The notes under the pieces were generated by a model. The model was not told the DNA's origin. It saw nothing but the letters and a program-made list of their open reading frames with translations, and made no database searches. A stretch of 64,000 bases of DNA from assembly GCA_020466095.1 (NCBI GenBank), contig CM035807.1, forward strand, positions 63,396,650-63,460,649. The letters run 5' to 3'. This document shows positions 41,511-51,161 of the stretch, in pieces; the stretch's first letter is position 1; each line of letters starts with the position of its first letter. Made by a program: the position numbers and the translations under genes. This DNA is from Chlorops oryzae. Its lineage: Eukaryota > Arthropoda > Insecta > Diptera > Chloropidae.

Positions 41511-42026
41511 AATAGCGCATATTCAAAACTGAAGATCTTTCACAGTGCTGGAATTTAACGAAAACACCACTGCTGAAAGATCGTCTTGTAACATATTATT
41601 AAATAACAATATGATATGATGTGCATCAAAAAATTTATTAAAACTTGCGTAAAAAAATTTTTTTTTCTGTCAGAGGTTGGATTCATCCGTAAATGCAGAA
41701 AACTATTTTCTTTCAAAAACAGGTTTTGTAAGAGAATTTTTTTTTATTTATAGCGATAGGGTTTTGTGACCTTAGGAGGAAAGATACAGTTTTGAAAATT
41801 TATCAGGTCCTCAGAATATTGCATGTAGCTAGTAATAGTAGTTCTTATGTTATGGCAATTTCAAAAATTAAGAATACAAACTTTTCTAGCTTTGAGGCCA
41901 TTGCGCGATCTCTTCCCTTTGCTAAATCTTCATCAAATTTTGCACAGGTAATTTCTTGGGAAATACCAAACTTTTTGAGCCCCTGAGTACGAGGAAATTT
42001 CACCACCTCCAAAAATGGCCACCTTA

Positions 42027-42190
42027 ATGCATAAAGCGACCTTGTCGTAGCCTCTGGAATTCTCAATGTTCATCTTCAAACTGTTGAACTCTGGCTTGCA
42101 AACTGGAGAATAAAATTAAACGAAAGCAAATGCACCGACGTTACTTTTACGTTGCGTTGTGTGGCATGTCCCCCAATTATGCTTTATGAC
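42027..42190 (+). pseudogene. Jk-B ORF2 fragment between two hAT insertions
   Basis: Reads SDLVVASGILNVHLQTVELW then LANWRIKLNESKC, equivalent to QSWLSKWRIKINEPKC in intact Jk-C ORF2. One open frame up to the next insertion. Confidence 0.85.
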
Positions 42191-42876
42191 CAGGGCTGGG
42201 CGCAATACATAAGCAAACCTAAGCTCATGAACATGTAGTGGTGCAACAACTTCATAAAATACAAATTCGCTATTTATTTTGCGAAGACGAGCGACATAGG
42301 TCTTACCTTCAGAAGAGTTCATGCCAAACTAAACTCACAAGGCATTATTTTAACGAAAAAAGCTCTCTGATTTGCACTGAAAGAATTGTAGTGGATCATT
42401 TTTCAGTGTCAGTGAAAACTTTAAAATAAAACTAATCTATGTTAAACTTAAAAAAGGAAAATTGAAATCTCAAAATAAAAAGCCTTATTTCAAAGAATTG
42501 ATAAGTTCATCAAAATCGAAGATGGCTTAATCCTATATGAGACAAAAACATGCAAATATATAATATAAAAAAGAGTTCTTAGGCCTAAAAATGCGTTATA
42601 CGCAAAAAAAAATATTATTAATAAAACTAAAACTATTAATGAAATATATTCGAAAAAAAAATGTCTGGAAAATTACATTTGAATAAATTTAATATTTCGC
42701 ATGCTACAAAATGCACAGTGTATGGCACTCGAGGTATAATCATTCGTAAAACTATTCCGAAAATCAATTCGCATAAATCATTCGACAAACGTCTGCCTTC
42801 ATTCGCTTCTTAACAACAACTGAGCTCGTTGCGAGTGCTCTCATTTGCTCGTTTCGTGCTCGCGTGTCCACCCCTG
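42191..42876. mobile_element. hAT-type MITE, 686 bp
   Basis: Ends CAGGGCTGG and, in reverse complement, CAGGGGTGG, matching the hAT consensus YARNG. Flanked by TTTATGAC (42183-42190) and TTTATTAC (42877-42884), an 8-bp duplication with one difference. Deleting it restores Jk-B ORF2: PPIML then YTCVP and SEVRCLGIHLD, matching EEVTYLGIHLD in Jk-C. No coding inside. Confidence 0.85.
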
Positions 42877-43580
42877 TTTATTACACATGTGTTCCATAAG
42901 CCAGTGAAGTGAGGTGTCTTGGCATTCACTTGGATCGCCCACTCACATGGCGCAAGCATTGTAAGACAAAACGCACCCAAATGAAACTTGGCGCTAAAAA
43001 ACTACACTTGCTAGAGTAAGACAAGATTGCGGCTCGAACAGAAAGTGCTTCTTTATAACACAACAATAAGGACTATATGGACTTATGGCTCCCAGCTCTG
43101 GGGAAAAGCGAGTTACTCTACACAATAGAAATTATACAACGCTCACAGTCCAAAATACTTCGGCCTATGACTGGTGCTCCTTGGTTTGTGGAAAACGAAA
43201 ACATACACAAATACCTTTGTATTCCGATAGTCAAAAACGAGCTTTTTTCATTAAGCCGTAAATATTGCACTCGGTTATTTCAGCACCCGAACTCACTGGC
43301 CAGAAATTAATAGTCAACAAACAGCTATTCACGGTTCAAAATGCGTGATCTGACATCACTCTTTCAAAAGTTATTCCCACAATTTTTATTTCTTACTGTA
43401 CTCTAACGCTCAGTTGGAATGATCAATGTTAACGGCAAAATGGTGCATGCGCTGGCGCGGATTGAAAACCAGTTCATATATATATATTGGTTTTTAAGAT
43501 GCATTTTTCCTTTTATGTGTTCTTATGTTAAGAAGATAGAATAATAACTATAAAAAAATTTAAAAAAATTAAAATTACAT
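42877..43580 (+). pseudogene. Jk-B ORF2 C-terminus and 3' end
   Basis: LTWRKHCKTKRTQMKLGAKK, then 43077-43310 containing IEIIQRSQSKILRPMTGAPW, FVENENIHKYL and HPNSLARN, all parallel to the end of Jk-C ORF2. After a stop at 43308 there are about 240 bp of 3' UTR and an A-rich tail (43550-43577). It lacks the 74-bp repeats of Jk-C. Confidence 0.82.
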
Positions 43581-44017
43581 GCTCGCCGTGTTTTTGGTCG
43601 TGTTCTTGCGTGACACGGAAAACGCCCGGCACTCTCCCATCTCTAATTGCACCACAAGCTAAAGGAAATCGCTACATTAATCAGGGATTTTTAGGAACTG
43701 CTTACGATTTCAAGTCCCAAACACTACACTTATATACTTTTACAGCTTTTCGTGCTTAACGAGTAAATTTGCACCAAATTTTTCCCTGTCCAAAGAGTCA
43801 AATATTTTTTCCCGCGTAGTCCGCGTCACGGGCTAGTAAGTTAAAATTTTGGGCCTTTTGTCATATGTCATAAGGCCCACTTACCTGTTAAAAAAAATTA
43901 ATATTGGGTTTTTTGGCATATAAAAAGGCCCAATTTCGCCTTGAAATTTTTGGGTAGTGTGTAATTTCTTTTGTTGTGTCATACAGTTCTGTGTCATAGG
44001 TTTTGGGCCTATGTCAT
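43581..44017. other. No gene seen; left half of a repeat split by the next element
   Basis: Contains the words TTTGTCATATGTCATAAGGCCCA and TTTTGGGCCTATGTCATT, with similar phrases (TTTGTGCCTTATGTCATTTGG) just beyond 44776, so this is repeat DNA into which the DINE-1-like element inserted. Confidence 0.45.
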
Positions 44018-44776
44018 TTTTATACCCGACACACTCTTTCTCGATGGTATACTGCGTCTCAAACACCCAGAACCAGTCGAGATAGACTTTACAAAATGTA
44101 TATAGAAATGATCAGCGTCGCCAGGAGATTCGATTAAGACATGTCCACTCGTCTGTCCGTCTGTCTGTCTGTATACAGTTTTCTTATCAAAGCATTTGAG
44201 CTATCTTGAAAAAATTGGCTACGCGTACTCACGGGGACATAAGTTAGAACAAGTCCGAGAATGGACCCGATCGGACGATTTATAGGGGTATCTCAATTTA
44301 CGAAAATCACAAGAACTGTTCTTACATCGGAGTTTTTCTAGATATAGGAAACTTGATACTTGAACATGTTTAGAGGCAAGTTTTGTGATTTCCGAAATTT
44401 GGAAGAACGAAAATTGGCAAGTATGCTTCCTTTGTAGCCATAAACGCCTCCCAAAAAATTCCATTGTTAAGGATACCTGCAGTACTAGGGTTTGTCACAG
44501 AAACCCCAAAACTGCCTCAAAATTTGACTTTTCCGAAATCGTCCGATTAGATCTGAAAAAGAAAATTGGAAAAGTGGGCGTGGAAAAGGGCGGTTTGCAT
44601 AAATAAAATTGACAAATGCCGGTATATGGGGCCCAATGGCCTTAAAAACCTGTTGAATATTATTTCTTAGTCGTCCTGTTTTTTGGGCGTAGTTTAAAAG
44701 TTATTTAAACATGTGTGTCTGTATCGGGTATTTTATTTTCAGGATCGCCTGACTATAAACACCTTACTTGTTTTTT
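44018..44776 (+). mobile_element. DINE-1/INE-1-like element (non-autonomous Helitron-like), copy 1
   Basis: Starts TTTTTATACCCGACACACTC and ends GTATCGGGTATTTTATTTTC followed by a terminal stem and CTTACTTGTTTTT. The ATACCCGA / TCGGGTAT words form the subterminal inverted repeat characteristic of this class. Internal CATGTCCACTCGTCTGTCCGTCTGTCTGTCTG is the GTCY proto-microsatellite, preceded by TATATAGAAATGATCAG. No coding. Confidence 0.75.
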
Positions 44777-44902
44777 GTGCCTTATGTCATTTGGACTTTA
44801 TGACTGGTCACCGATTTCAATATTGCACCGTGTTATTATAATTCTTTCATAGATAAAATGTGCTTAAAAATTATCTTAAAATGCCACCAAAATTTATCTT
44901 AC

Positions 44903-45027
44903 CTTAACATCTTATTCCCAATTTTGTGTTTTTTCTTTTTCCCACAAAAATTAGAATTGCTCACAGAATCCTTTGAGTCGGAGTCTGACATCGTTGGAGC
45001 TGCAGTCGAAACTTTTTCTTTTTCTTC
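44903..45027 (-). CDS. Utx: Utx exon (charged linker before the JmjC domain)
   Basis: Exon of the H3K27 demethylase UTX/KDM6, a nuclear component of the Trr (MLL3/4-type) COMPASS complex. 125 bp between acceptor TTTATAG (ending 45028) and donor GTAAG (44902 downward). In the frame set by the preceding exon (phase 0) it reads EEKEKVSTAAPTMSDSDSKD, then SVSNSNFCGKKKKHKIGNKM and LR with the last codon split. In other animals the same Ser/Asp-acidic then Lys-rich linker follows SSFQ(D/E)SL(K/R) and leads into (R)FGTN and the JmjC domain. The next exon is not found to the left in this window. Confidence 0.85.
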
Positions 45028-46087
45028 CTATAAATAATATAAAGTTTAAATTATTTCATTAGCTTTCAAATAGGTTCATGAGTCTAAAAAACTTGAAAAA
45101 AAAACTTAAATACATTAATTTAGGTGTGGTATTTATCTAACACTGTAAAGGTTGTGAACTATTTATCAGATTTTAAATCACTCAATGTATTTATCTGTAA
45201 AATAAATAGAGCGATTTGGGTACAGTTTTAAGGGGGTCTTCTCATTGAAAACCCGTTTTTTGGATTTTTTTTAAAAAAATTCTTATTTGAAAACGCAAAG
45301 AATAATTGAAAACTTTTTTTATTTATTGTATTACAAAAGGTTCAAAGTAAATAAAAAAAAATTTTTTGCCTCGATACGTGGGCCGTTCAAAAAGAAATGA
45401 GACTTCAAAGTTGGTGGTGAAAAAAAAGGTGCCGTCACGGCGGCCACGATTCCGGGTCTCCAGAGCGTCCGAAATGGAAAAAAAAACGGGGTTATAATCA
45501 ATATAGATGGAATTCTCGGGTGAAACTCAAGCTTAATTTTGTGATTTTTTTTGACAAAATGGCGGCCATTCAAAAAAAAATTTCAATTTCGGGCTTTTTT
45601 TTTGTAGTTTAGTGTAAAAAAAAAAAATTGTAAAAAAGTTTTTAAAATTATGGTCGAGGTTCACCCGAGAATGGTGACAATTCTGCGCCGATTCCACTTT
45701 GTTTCATGAAAATCGGTTCAGTTGAACTGGAAATATCATGGCCGCCAGTTCGAAAAACGTGGTTTCGCGATAAACGCGTTTAAAGTTTGAAGCAACGCAA
45801 AAATTACTCGTTTTAGCGCAGATCTTGCTCGACAAAGAAGGCTATATCCTCTAAACTATTGCGAATTTCAAAAAATCCTTTTAGGGGCATATTCACAACT
45901 ACCCAAGCTATAAATAAATGAAAAAAAAAAAGTCAAAAAAAAAATTTGCTCAATGAGAAGACCCCCTTAAAGTCCACATGCCTTAAGTTGAAAATTTGTG
46001 TAATTTAAGTTTTGATCGCTTTCGGTATGAAATCATCAGTGTTTAATTTAGATAAAATACCTTTACGAAAATATTATGACTTCTTAC
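45028..46087 (-). other. Utx intron carrying a MITE
   Basis: 1060-bp intron between the two Utx exons with canonical GTAAG donor and TAG acceptor. Positions 45232-45966 are a TTAA-flanked MITE; the remainder is about 320 bp, so most of the intron is transposon. Confidence 0.8.
45232..45966. mobile_element. TTAA-flanked MITE (piggyBac-like target) in the Utx intron
   Basis: 735 bp flanked by TTAA at 45228-45231 and 45967-45970, with inverted ends GGGGGTCTTCTCATTGA. The TTAA duplication is the hallmark of piggyBac-type elements; the terminus differs from the usual CCCT start, so the family is unclear. Internal A/T runs and GGCGGCC words, no coding. Confidence 0.8.
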
Positions 46088-46918
46088 CTTTAAACTATCC
46101 TGAAAACTCGATGCTTGATATTGTGCGTATTTCGCAATTGTTGTATGCGATCTATGAGATATGCATGCCCAAACTCGCTTTGCTTGTGACACATCCCAGT
46201 TTTCATCCGGCGGCTGGTGTACCTGAGTTCTTACTTCAACGCTATGATCTGGATTGGCTTCAACTAAAGTTTTGGTTGAAAACAACCCAAGATCTAATTT
46301 CAGTGCTCCCGCTAAGCCACGAACAACCGCTATTGGATGTTTTAGACAAAATTCTTGCAATTGCGGACTGAATACATGTTTTTTGTTCTCCAAATGAACG
46401 GATGGTGTAGGTGGCAGTAGTTGCTCACGTGACAATCTTTGTGGTGGGCAATCTGGCGGCGATGGAGGAGGAGCATTGGCATTAAGAATAGAGCAATTCG
46501 CTGGCGGCTCAAAGTAAGATAATTTTTTGGCCGCTGCCATGAGGGTTTTTGAGTCCATATGTATTGAACATTTTAAATCTTGTTCATCAATTACATCCTG
46601 AACGTTATCAATCTCTAATAAGTGTTCTTCGTGACTATTCTCCAATTTTAAATTGTTAACAGTTTCAAGCTCAGTTTTCACAGACGCATTTGGCTCTTGT
46701 GGACTGTTTTCAATCGCTTTCCATCTTTTAGAATTATTCAAGTTATTTTTGAAATGGTCATTACTTATGTCATGCGTAATCACTTCAGATAAATTGTCCA
46801 TATTTTCCTCTTTGATGTCTACTTTATCGGAATCAAACGTTTTAAGAACATCTTCAGCAAATCCCGATGGTAAATCGTTTTGCGAAAAAATTGCATTAAT
46901 TTCCTGATTATTTCCGCC
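46088..46918 (-). CDS. Utx: Utx exon (region before the JmjC domain)
   Basis: 831 bp (277 codons, phase 0 at both ends) between CAG at 46921-46919 and donor GTAAG at 46087-46083. UTX removes methyl groups from H3K27 and supports gene activation. The diagnostic part is the C-terminal half: [70 protein letters not shown] and QDSLK, almost word for word the segment just before the JmjC domain in animal UTX. The N-terminal half (acidic, [13 protein letters not shown]) is less conserved. TPR exons should lie further right, beyond the window or unseen. Two frames are open in the first 60 bases of the exon; see the finding on the T-run at 46859-46862. Confidence 0.93.
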
Positions 46919-48587
46919 TGCAAATTCAAAGTGGTCATAAAGTTTCTAAGCTTATTAAAAAAAATGTATTTTTGCTAAAATATAATAAAATGTACGGCAT
47001 AAATGTGCCGCTAGTGATATGAAAATTTCATTTTTAATTCATTTTGTTTTTATAAAAGAATATTTCCTTTTCTTATTTATGCAAATTAATAACTTCTTTC
47101 ACTTATGAGTTGCTTATTACAATTAACTTATGGCAGAGGCGAAGGTACCCTTTACTAATGTGAACGTCTAATGAGAACGAATGCTCGGTAAATTTTTTTG
47201 AAGTGCGAATTCAATGTGTTTTCATTTTTGGACCAGTTTGGAACAAGACCAAAACTAGACTAGTTGTAATCAGTTTTTTTAAATATTTTAAGTGCCAAAA
47301 TTCTAAGAATTTTTCACTTATTCTATATTTAAATTTTCTTCGAAATCAGACGTCAGCAGCAGTTTGAAAAACATGTTCGGCGATTTTTGCATTGAAGCAT
47401 TTTTAATTTGAGTAGAGTCGGAAAACTCCTTATAACTTCTACACTTTGCTACCAATTTCAGCATACCATAACATATTGGAAACGTTAAATACGCAGTTAT
47501 TGTTTCAAAGCAAAAATTATTTTAGTTTCAGAATTTTTACCCAAATGAATTCTAAAAATTTCGAAAAAATAAAAAAAAAATCCACTTTTCAAATTTGAAT
47601 GGCTACAGATCTCGAAGTAAGACTTTGATTGAAAAACATTATACATCGTTGTAAAGGTCCATTCTTGCTCTTTTATGCAATATATATAATATGCAAAACA
47701 CATGCATACCTCCTGAGATTTTGGTAAAAATCTAAAAATTCGAACGAAAATTACAAATATCGTCCTCCTGACCACACAATCAAACTTACAAAAAAAAAAA
47801 AAAAATTTTACCCATCTCAGCCTCAACCAATATACCTTGTCATCAACACGCAAAATATTTGGGCAACAAACTCAAATATATAAACTCACCGGAATACAAC
47901 AGCTCCCTGAATAATGGCCCCAATGCAAAATGGCCCCAAACTGAAAATGCAAGAACGCCCCAAAATTTGGATTGCAAACAACAACACGAATTTAAGGGCG
48001 ATTTTTTTTTGCCTTTTTCTATTTTTTTTGGTGTCATTTGGCTTGATTCAAAAATTATGTTACATTTAGAGCCTTTTTTCATTTATTGACTTGGGGAAAT
48101 TTTTTATAATTCAAAACTATCCCAATTTCGGAGCTCTTTTTGATTTGGGGTCATTTTTCATAATGCAAAACCACCCCAATTTTGGGGCCTTTTTTCTTTT
48201 TCAAAGTGGGGCAAAAATGCAATATGCAAAATAACCCCAAAATGGGGGTATTTTTTCATTTTTGGATTTGGGGCAATTTTTCATATTGCAAATTACACCA
48301 AAAAATTGAAAAATTTTGGAGCCTTTGCAAAATGCATTATGCAAAATTACCCCAAAATTGGGGCCTTTTTGTCATTTTTGGATTTGGGGCAATTTTTCAT
48401 TTTGCAAATTACACCAAAAAACTTAAAATTTTTGGGGCCTTTTTTCTCTTGTGTAGATTTAGTGCCATTTATCATATTCCTGATATTTCCGATGCATGGT
48501 TTTATGATTAGGACTAAAAGTAGGCCGTCAGCTATGCTGTACTGTACTGTTTTTTCTTCGTTTTCGTGAAATTAAAATCCTTAAAAA
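46919..48587. other. Intergenic or intronic DNA with a degenerate repeat block
   Basis: No gene recognised. 47880-48460 is a repeat block with units containing ATTTGGGGCAATTTTTCAT, GCAAATTACACC and ACCCCAAAATTGGGG (two good copies about 117 bp apart at 48261 and 48378, worse copies before). If Utx continues to the right, this is Utx intron. Confidence 0.5.
47880..48460 (+). repeat. Degenerate tandem repeat rich in GGGGCC/CCCC and T-runs
   Basis: The period of the best pair is about 117 bp (TTTGGATTTGGGGCAATTTT at 48261 and 48378). Earlier units are poorly aligned. Confidence 0.65.
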
Positions 48588-49589
48588 TGGATTACGAATT
48601 CATTGTCGCAAAAAAGATTAACAGCGAATTGCTCTGTTTGAAGGAAACACAAATAATTTTGAAGGAAACAAAACAGATTTTAAAGAAAAAAATTAACTTA
48701 TATGAGCGTAATGAAATATGAGTGTTAGTGAAAAACATGCACGGCAAGAGTCAATCTTATGTTTAACGGTGAATGTGTCCTTGCCTAAATTTATGTGGAC
48801 CATGACCATGGCGATGAGGAAGACGCATTAAGCGAGCTTAAAGTTAAAAATTCAATTAAAACGGAATGTTTGTCGATAGCTATCACATTGGTTGGAGAGT
48901 CAGACTGCAAGAAACTAACTCGCTTTTATTGCCAACAACGAAAAGGGGTTTATACTACTTGGTTAGCAAAGCATCTGTAGCATCTCCCAAATCTTATATA
49001 GTGGCGACTGCATCATTTCAATTAGAAAGAGTTTGGACAAATTTTGGACTTTCCAGAGATGCGGAAAATCCAAGACTATTTTATTATTATTATTATTATT
49101 ATTTATTAATAGATTCCGAAACTTTTCACATTCACATTTAACATACGTACATACTTAATTTTTCTGGAATTTATCTGTGGCTTAACAGATATTGTTGTTT
49201 GCCAGATTGGCTTTTAAATATTTTACGATGTTTTAAATGGAGAAATAAAAATAAACAAAATTCATATTAGGCATATCTGGCAACCCTTGTTGAAGACTGA
49301 CGTATATAGTTTCGCGCTCCGTAAAAAATAATAAATAAAAACAAAAAGTAAATATTGAGCAACCTGCATTAATTTGAGCAAAGCTCAAAAGTATTCTCCA
49401 AGGAGGACTGCAGTGTTTTTGTGCCGCTCCACCAGTAAATTGTGTGTTTGAAACACAAAATAAAGATAAGTATAGTGAATATACATACGGACATTCGTAT
49501 ATTATTTGTTGTCGTCAAACTTCTAGGAACGACAGAAAGAGACACTCGGTCTCTGCAGCTGCTGCAGCAGCTAGCTGCTCTGCCCGAAA

Positions 49590-51161
49590 GTGATGCCAAT
49601 CGGACACAGTCCACCATCCAATAGCTGCGACACGAACCAGTTAAAAGCTGGGCTTTATCAACATCCCGGTAGGGAAAATTTACTAATTCCCAGTAGGGAA
49701 ATTACACAAAATGGTGACAATCTGGACCAGTCTACAAGTGAACAGCCAGGTATAAGCCATTTCAAAAATATTAAAATCCAGTTCGAAAGAAAGAGATCGA
49801 ACTCTACCAGTGGAATAATCTCTCTAAGCGTTAAGAAAAATAGCCCTAACAACACTCCTAAGAGTATTTTACCAAATTCCCCTTTGGAAGCTCTTTCTAG
49901 AGATGTAATTGAACTTAATTCGTCCAAACAAAGTCCAATAGTTGCTGAAATGAATAAAGAGCAAAACAAGCAGCAGGCGGTGCTAATCGGTATGCACCGT
50001 TATATTAATATCACGAAGAGGAAAAGAAGCCCTTCCGGAAAAAATGACAACAGGGCCAAACTTAATAAAATGGAAGCTCCTGCTTCTCAAGAAACACTAA
50101 TTGGTAATCGGTTCGCTCCACTTGCTGCAATTTCTGATGAAAATTCAACAGAAAATCAACCAAAAAAAGTATTTAAACCGCCCCCAATCTATTTGCGCGA
50201 GCGGAGCTCGAATGCACTTGTTGCCAAACTAGCTAATTTATTAGGAAATAGCAACTTTTACGTAGTTCCCTTAACTAGGGGTAATATCCATGAAACTAAA
50301 ATTCAAACAAACACGGAAGACAGTTACCGAAAAGTTGTAAAAGAGTTTGAAGGAGCGAATAAAAATTTTTACACATACCAGCTAAAGAGTAGCAAAGGTA
50401 TTACAGTGGTGATCAAAGGTATTGAAGCAGATGTTGACACAAACGAAATAAAGAGTGCGCTAGAAGAGAATGGTTTTCACGCAAGATCGGTTATAAATAT
50501 ATTTAACAAAGCTAAAATTCCTCAGCCTATGTTTAAAGTTGATCTGGTGCCGGACAACTTAAAGCTTAAAAAAAACGAAATCCATCCGATATACAATTTG
50601 CAATTCCTGTTGCATCGTAAAATAACGGTAGAAGAGCCACATAAAAGAAATGGTCCCATACAATGTGCCAACTGTCAAGAATTTGGACACACAAAATCGT
50701 ATTGCACATTGCGCACCGTGTGTGTAATATGTGGCGAGCTTCATCACAGCTCAGTCTGTGATAAAAAATCAAAAAATGATCGCAATTTACTTAAATGTAG
50801 TAACTGCGATGGAAATCATTCTGCAAATTTCAGAGGTTGTCTAGTTTATCAAGATCTGAAAAAACGAATCAACATTAAAAAGGAATCAGCTCGTAATCCT
50901 ACAAAAAATATTACTGTTTCGGTACCATTCTCCTCTCACAACCTTAATTTGAACCCCGTAACTCCAGGAGTTTCTTATGCAAATGCACTAAAACCCGCGA
51001 CCCCTATTAGTGCTCCTACTAACAACAACAGTAGTCTTGAGATAATGATATCTACTCTAACTCAAAGTTTGTCCCAATTTATGCAAACAATGCAAAGCTC
51101 ACTCGACAGAATTGTGCAAATGCAAACACAATTAATGACAGCACTTTTGGCTAAAATATGA
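49590..51161 (+). CDS. Jk-C ORF1 (gag-like RNA-binding protein)
   Basis: 523 codons. It coats LINE RNA and forms the cytoplasmic particle. The N-terminal 190 residues are Ser/Asn/Lys-rich and disordered. Next comes a conserved block (PPPIYLRERSSN, VPLTRGNIHETKI, YTYQLKSSKGITVVIKG) and an RRM-like segment (EIKSALEENGFHARSV, PMFKVDLVPDN), the region known in jockey elements as preceding the knuckles. Three Cys/His clusters lie at about residues 358-415: CANCQEFGHTKSYC, CVICGELHHSSVC and CSNCDGNHSANFRGC. The C-terminal tail is Met/Gln/Leu-rich and probably coiled. The stop overlaps the ORF2 start. It is the intact reference for the damaged copies at 1-1055 and 30121-34729. Confidence 0.9.
   Translation: MMPIGHSPPSNSCDTNQLKAGLYQHPGRENLLIPSREITQNGDNLDQSTSEQPGISHFKNIKIQFERKRSNSTSGIISLSVKKNSPNNTPKSILPNSPLEALSRDVIELNSSKQSPIVAEMNKEQNKQQAVLIGMHRYINITKRKRSPSGKNDNRAKLNKMEAPASQETLIGNRFAPLAAISDENSTENQPKKVFKPPPIYLRERSSNALVAKLANLLGNSNFYVVPLTRGNIHETKIQTNTEDSYRKVVKEFEGANKNFYTYQLKSSKGITVVIKGIEADVDTNEIKSALEENGFHARSVINIFNKAKIPQPMFKVDLVPDNLKLKKNEIHPIYNLQFLLHRKITVEEPHKRNGPIQCANCQEFGHTKSYCTLRTVCVICGELHHSSVCDKKSKNDRNLLKCSNCDGNHSANFRGCLVYQDLKKRINIKKESARNPTKNITVSVPFSSHNLNLNPVTPGVSYANALKPATPISAPTNNNSSLEIMISTLTQSLSQFMQTMQSSLDRIVQMQTQLMTALLAKI

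Larger units (their letters stand above)
39953..42026. mobile_element. hAT-like non-autonomous element, 2074 bp
   Basis: The left end reads TAGGGTGGCC and the right end in reverse complement TAAGGTGGCC, followed by paired inner segments (the word around GGGGCTCAAAAGTTTGG at 40009 and its complement at 41970; ACACAAAACCCTAACGCTAT at 40067 and its complement near 41752), so the inverted repeats are long but imperfect. The putative 8-bp duplication is ATGCACAT / ATGCATAA (5 of 8 identical). Jk-B codons resume after it. No transposase. Inside: a hairpin at 40656-40745, CGGTTT-rich DNA at 41020-41150, and a diverged direct repeat at 41160-41280 and 41385-41510. Confidence 0.65.
29870..43580 (+). 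mobile_element. Jk-B: degenerate jockey-clade LINE, split by several insertions
   Basis: Homologous along its length to the intact Jk-C at 49277-54392. ORF1 pieces at 30121-31440 and 34440-34729; ORF2 pieces at 34740-35220, 36844-37790, 39336-39952, 42027-42190 and 42877-43320; A-rich end near 43550-43577. Between these lie a LINE (31440-34400), a MITE (35221-36843), a solo LTR (37791-39335), a hAT-like element (39953-42026) and a hAT MITE (42191-42876). The scattered stops and indels make it clearly older than Jk-C. Confidence 0.88.

Noticed and set aside
46012..46371. 119-codon plus-strand frame at Utx
   Set aside because: Exact antisense of the conserved Utx exon.
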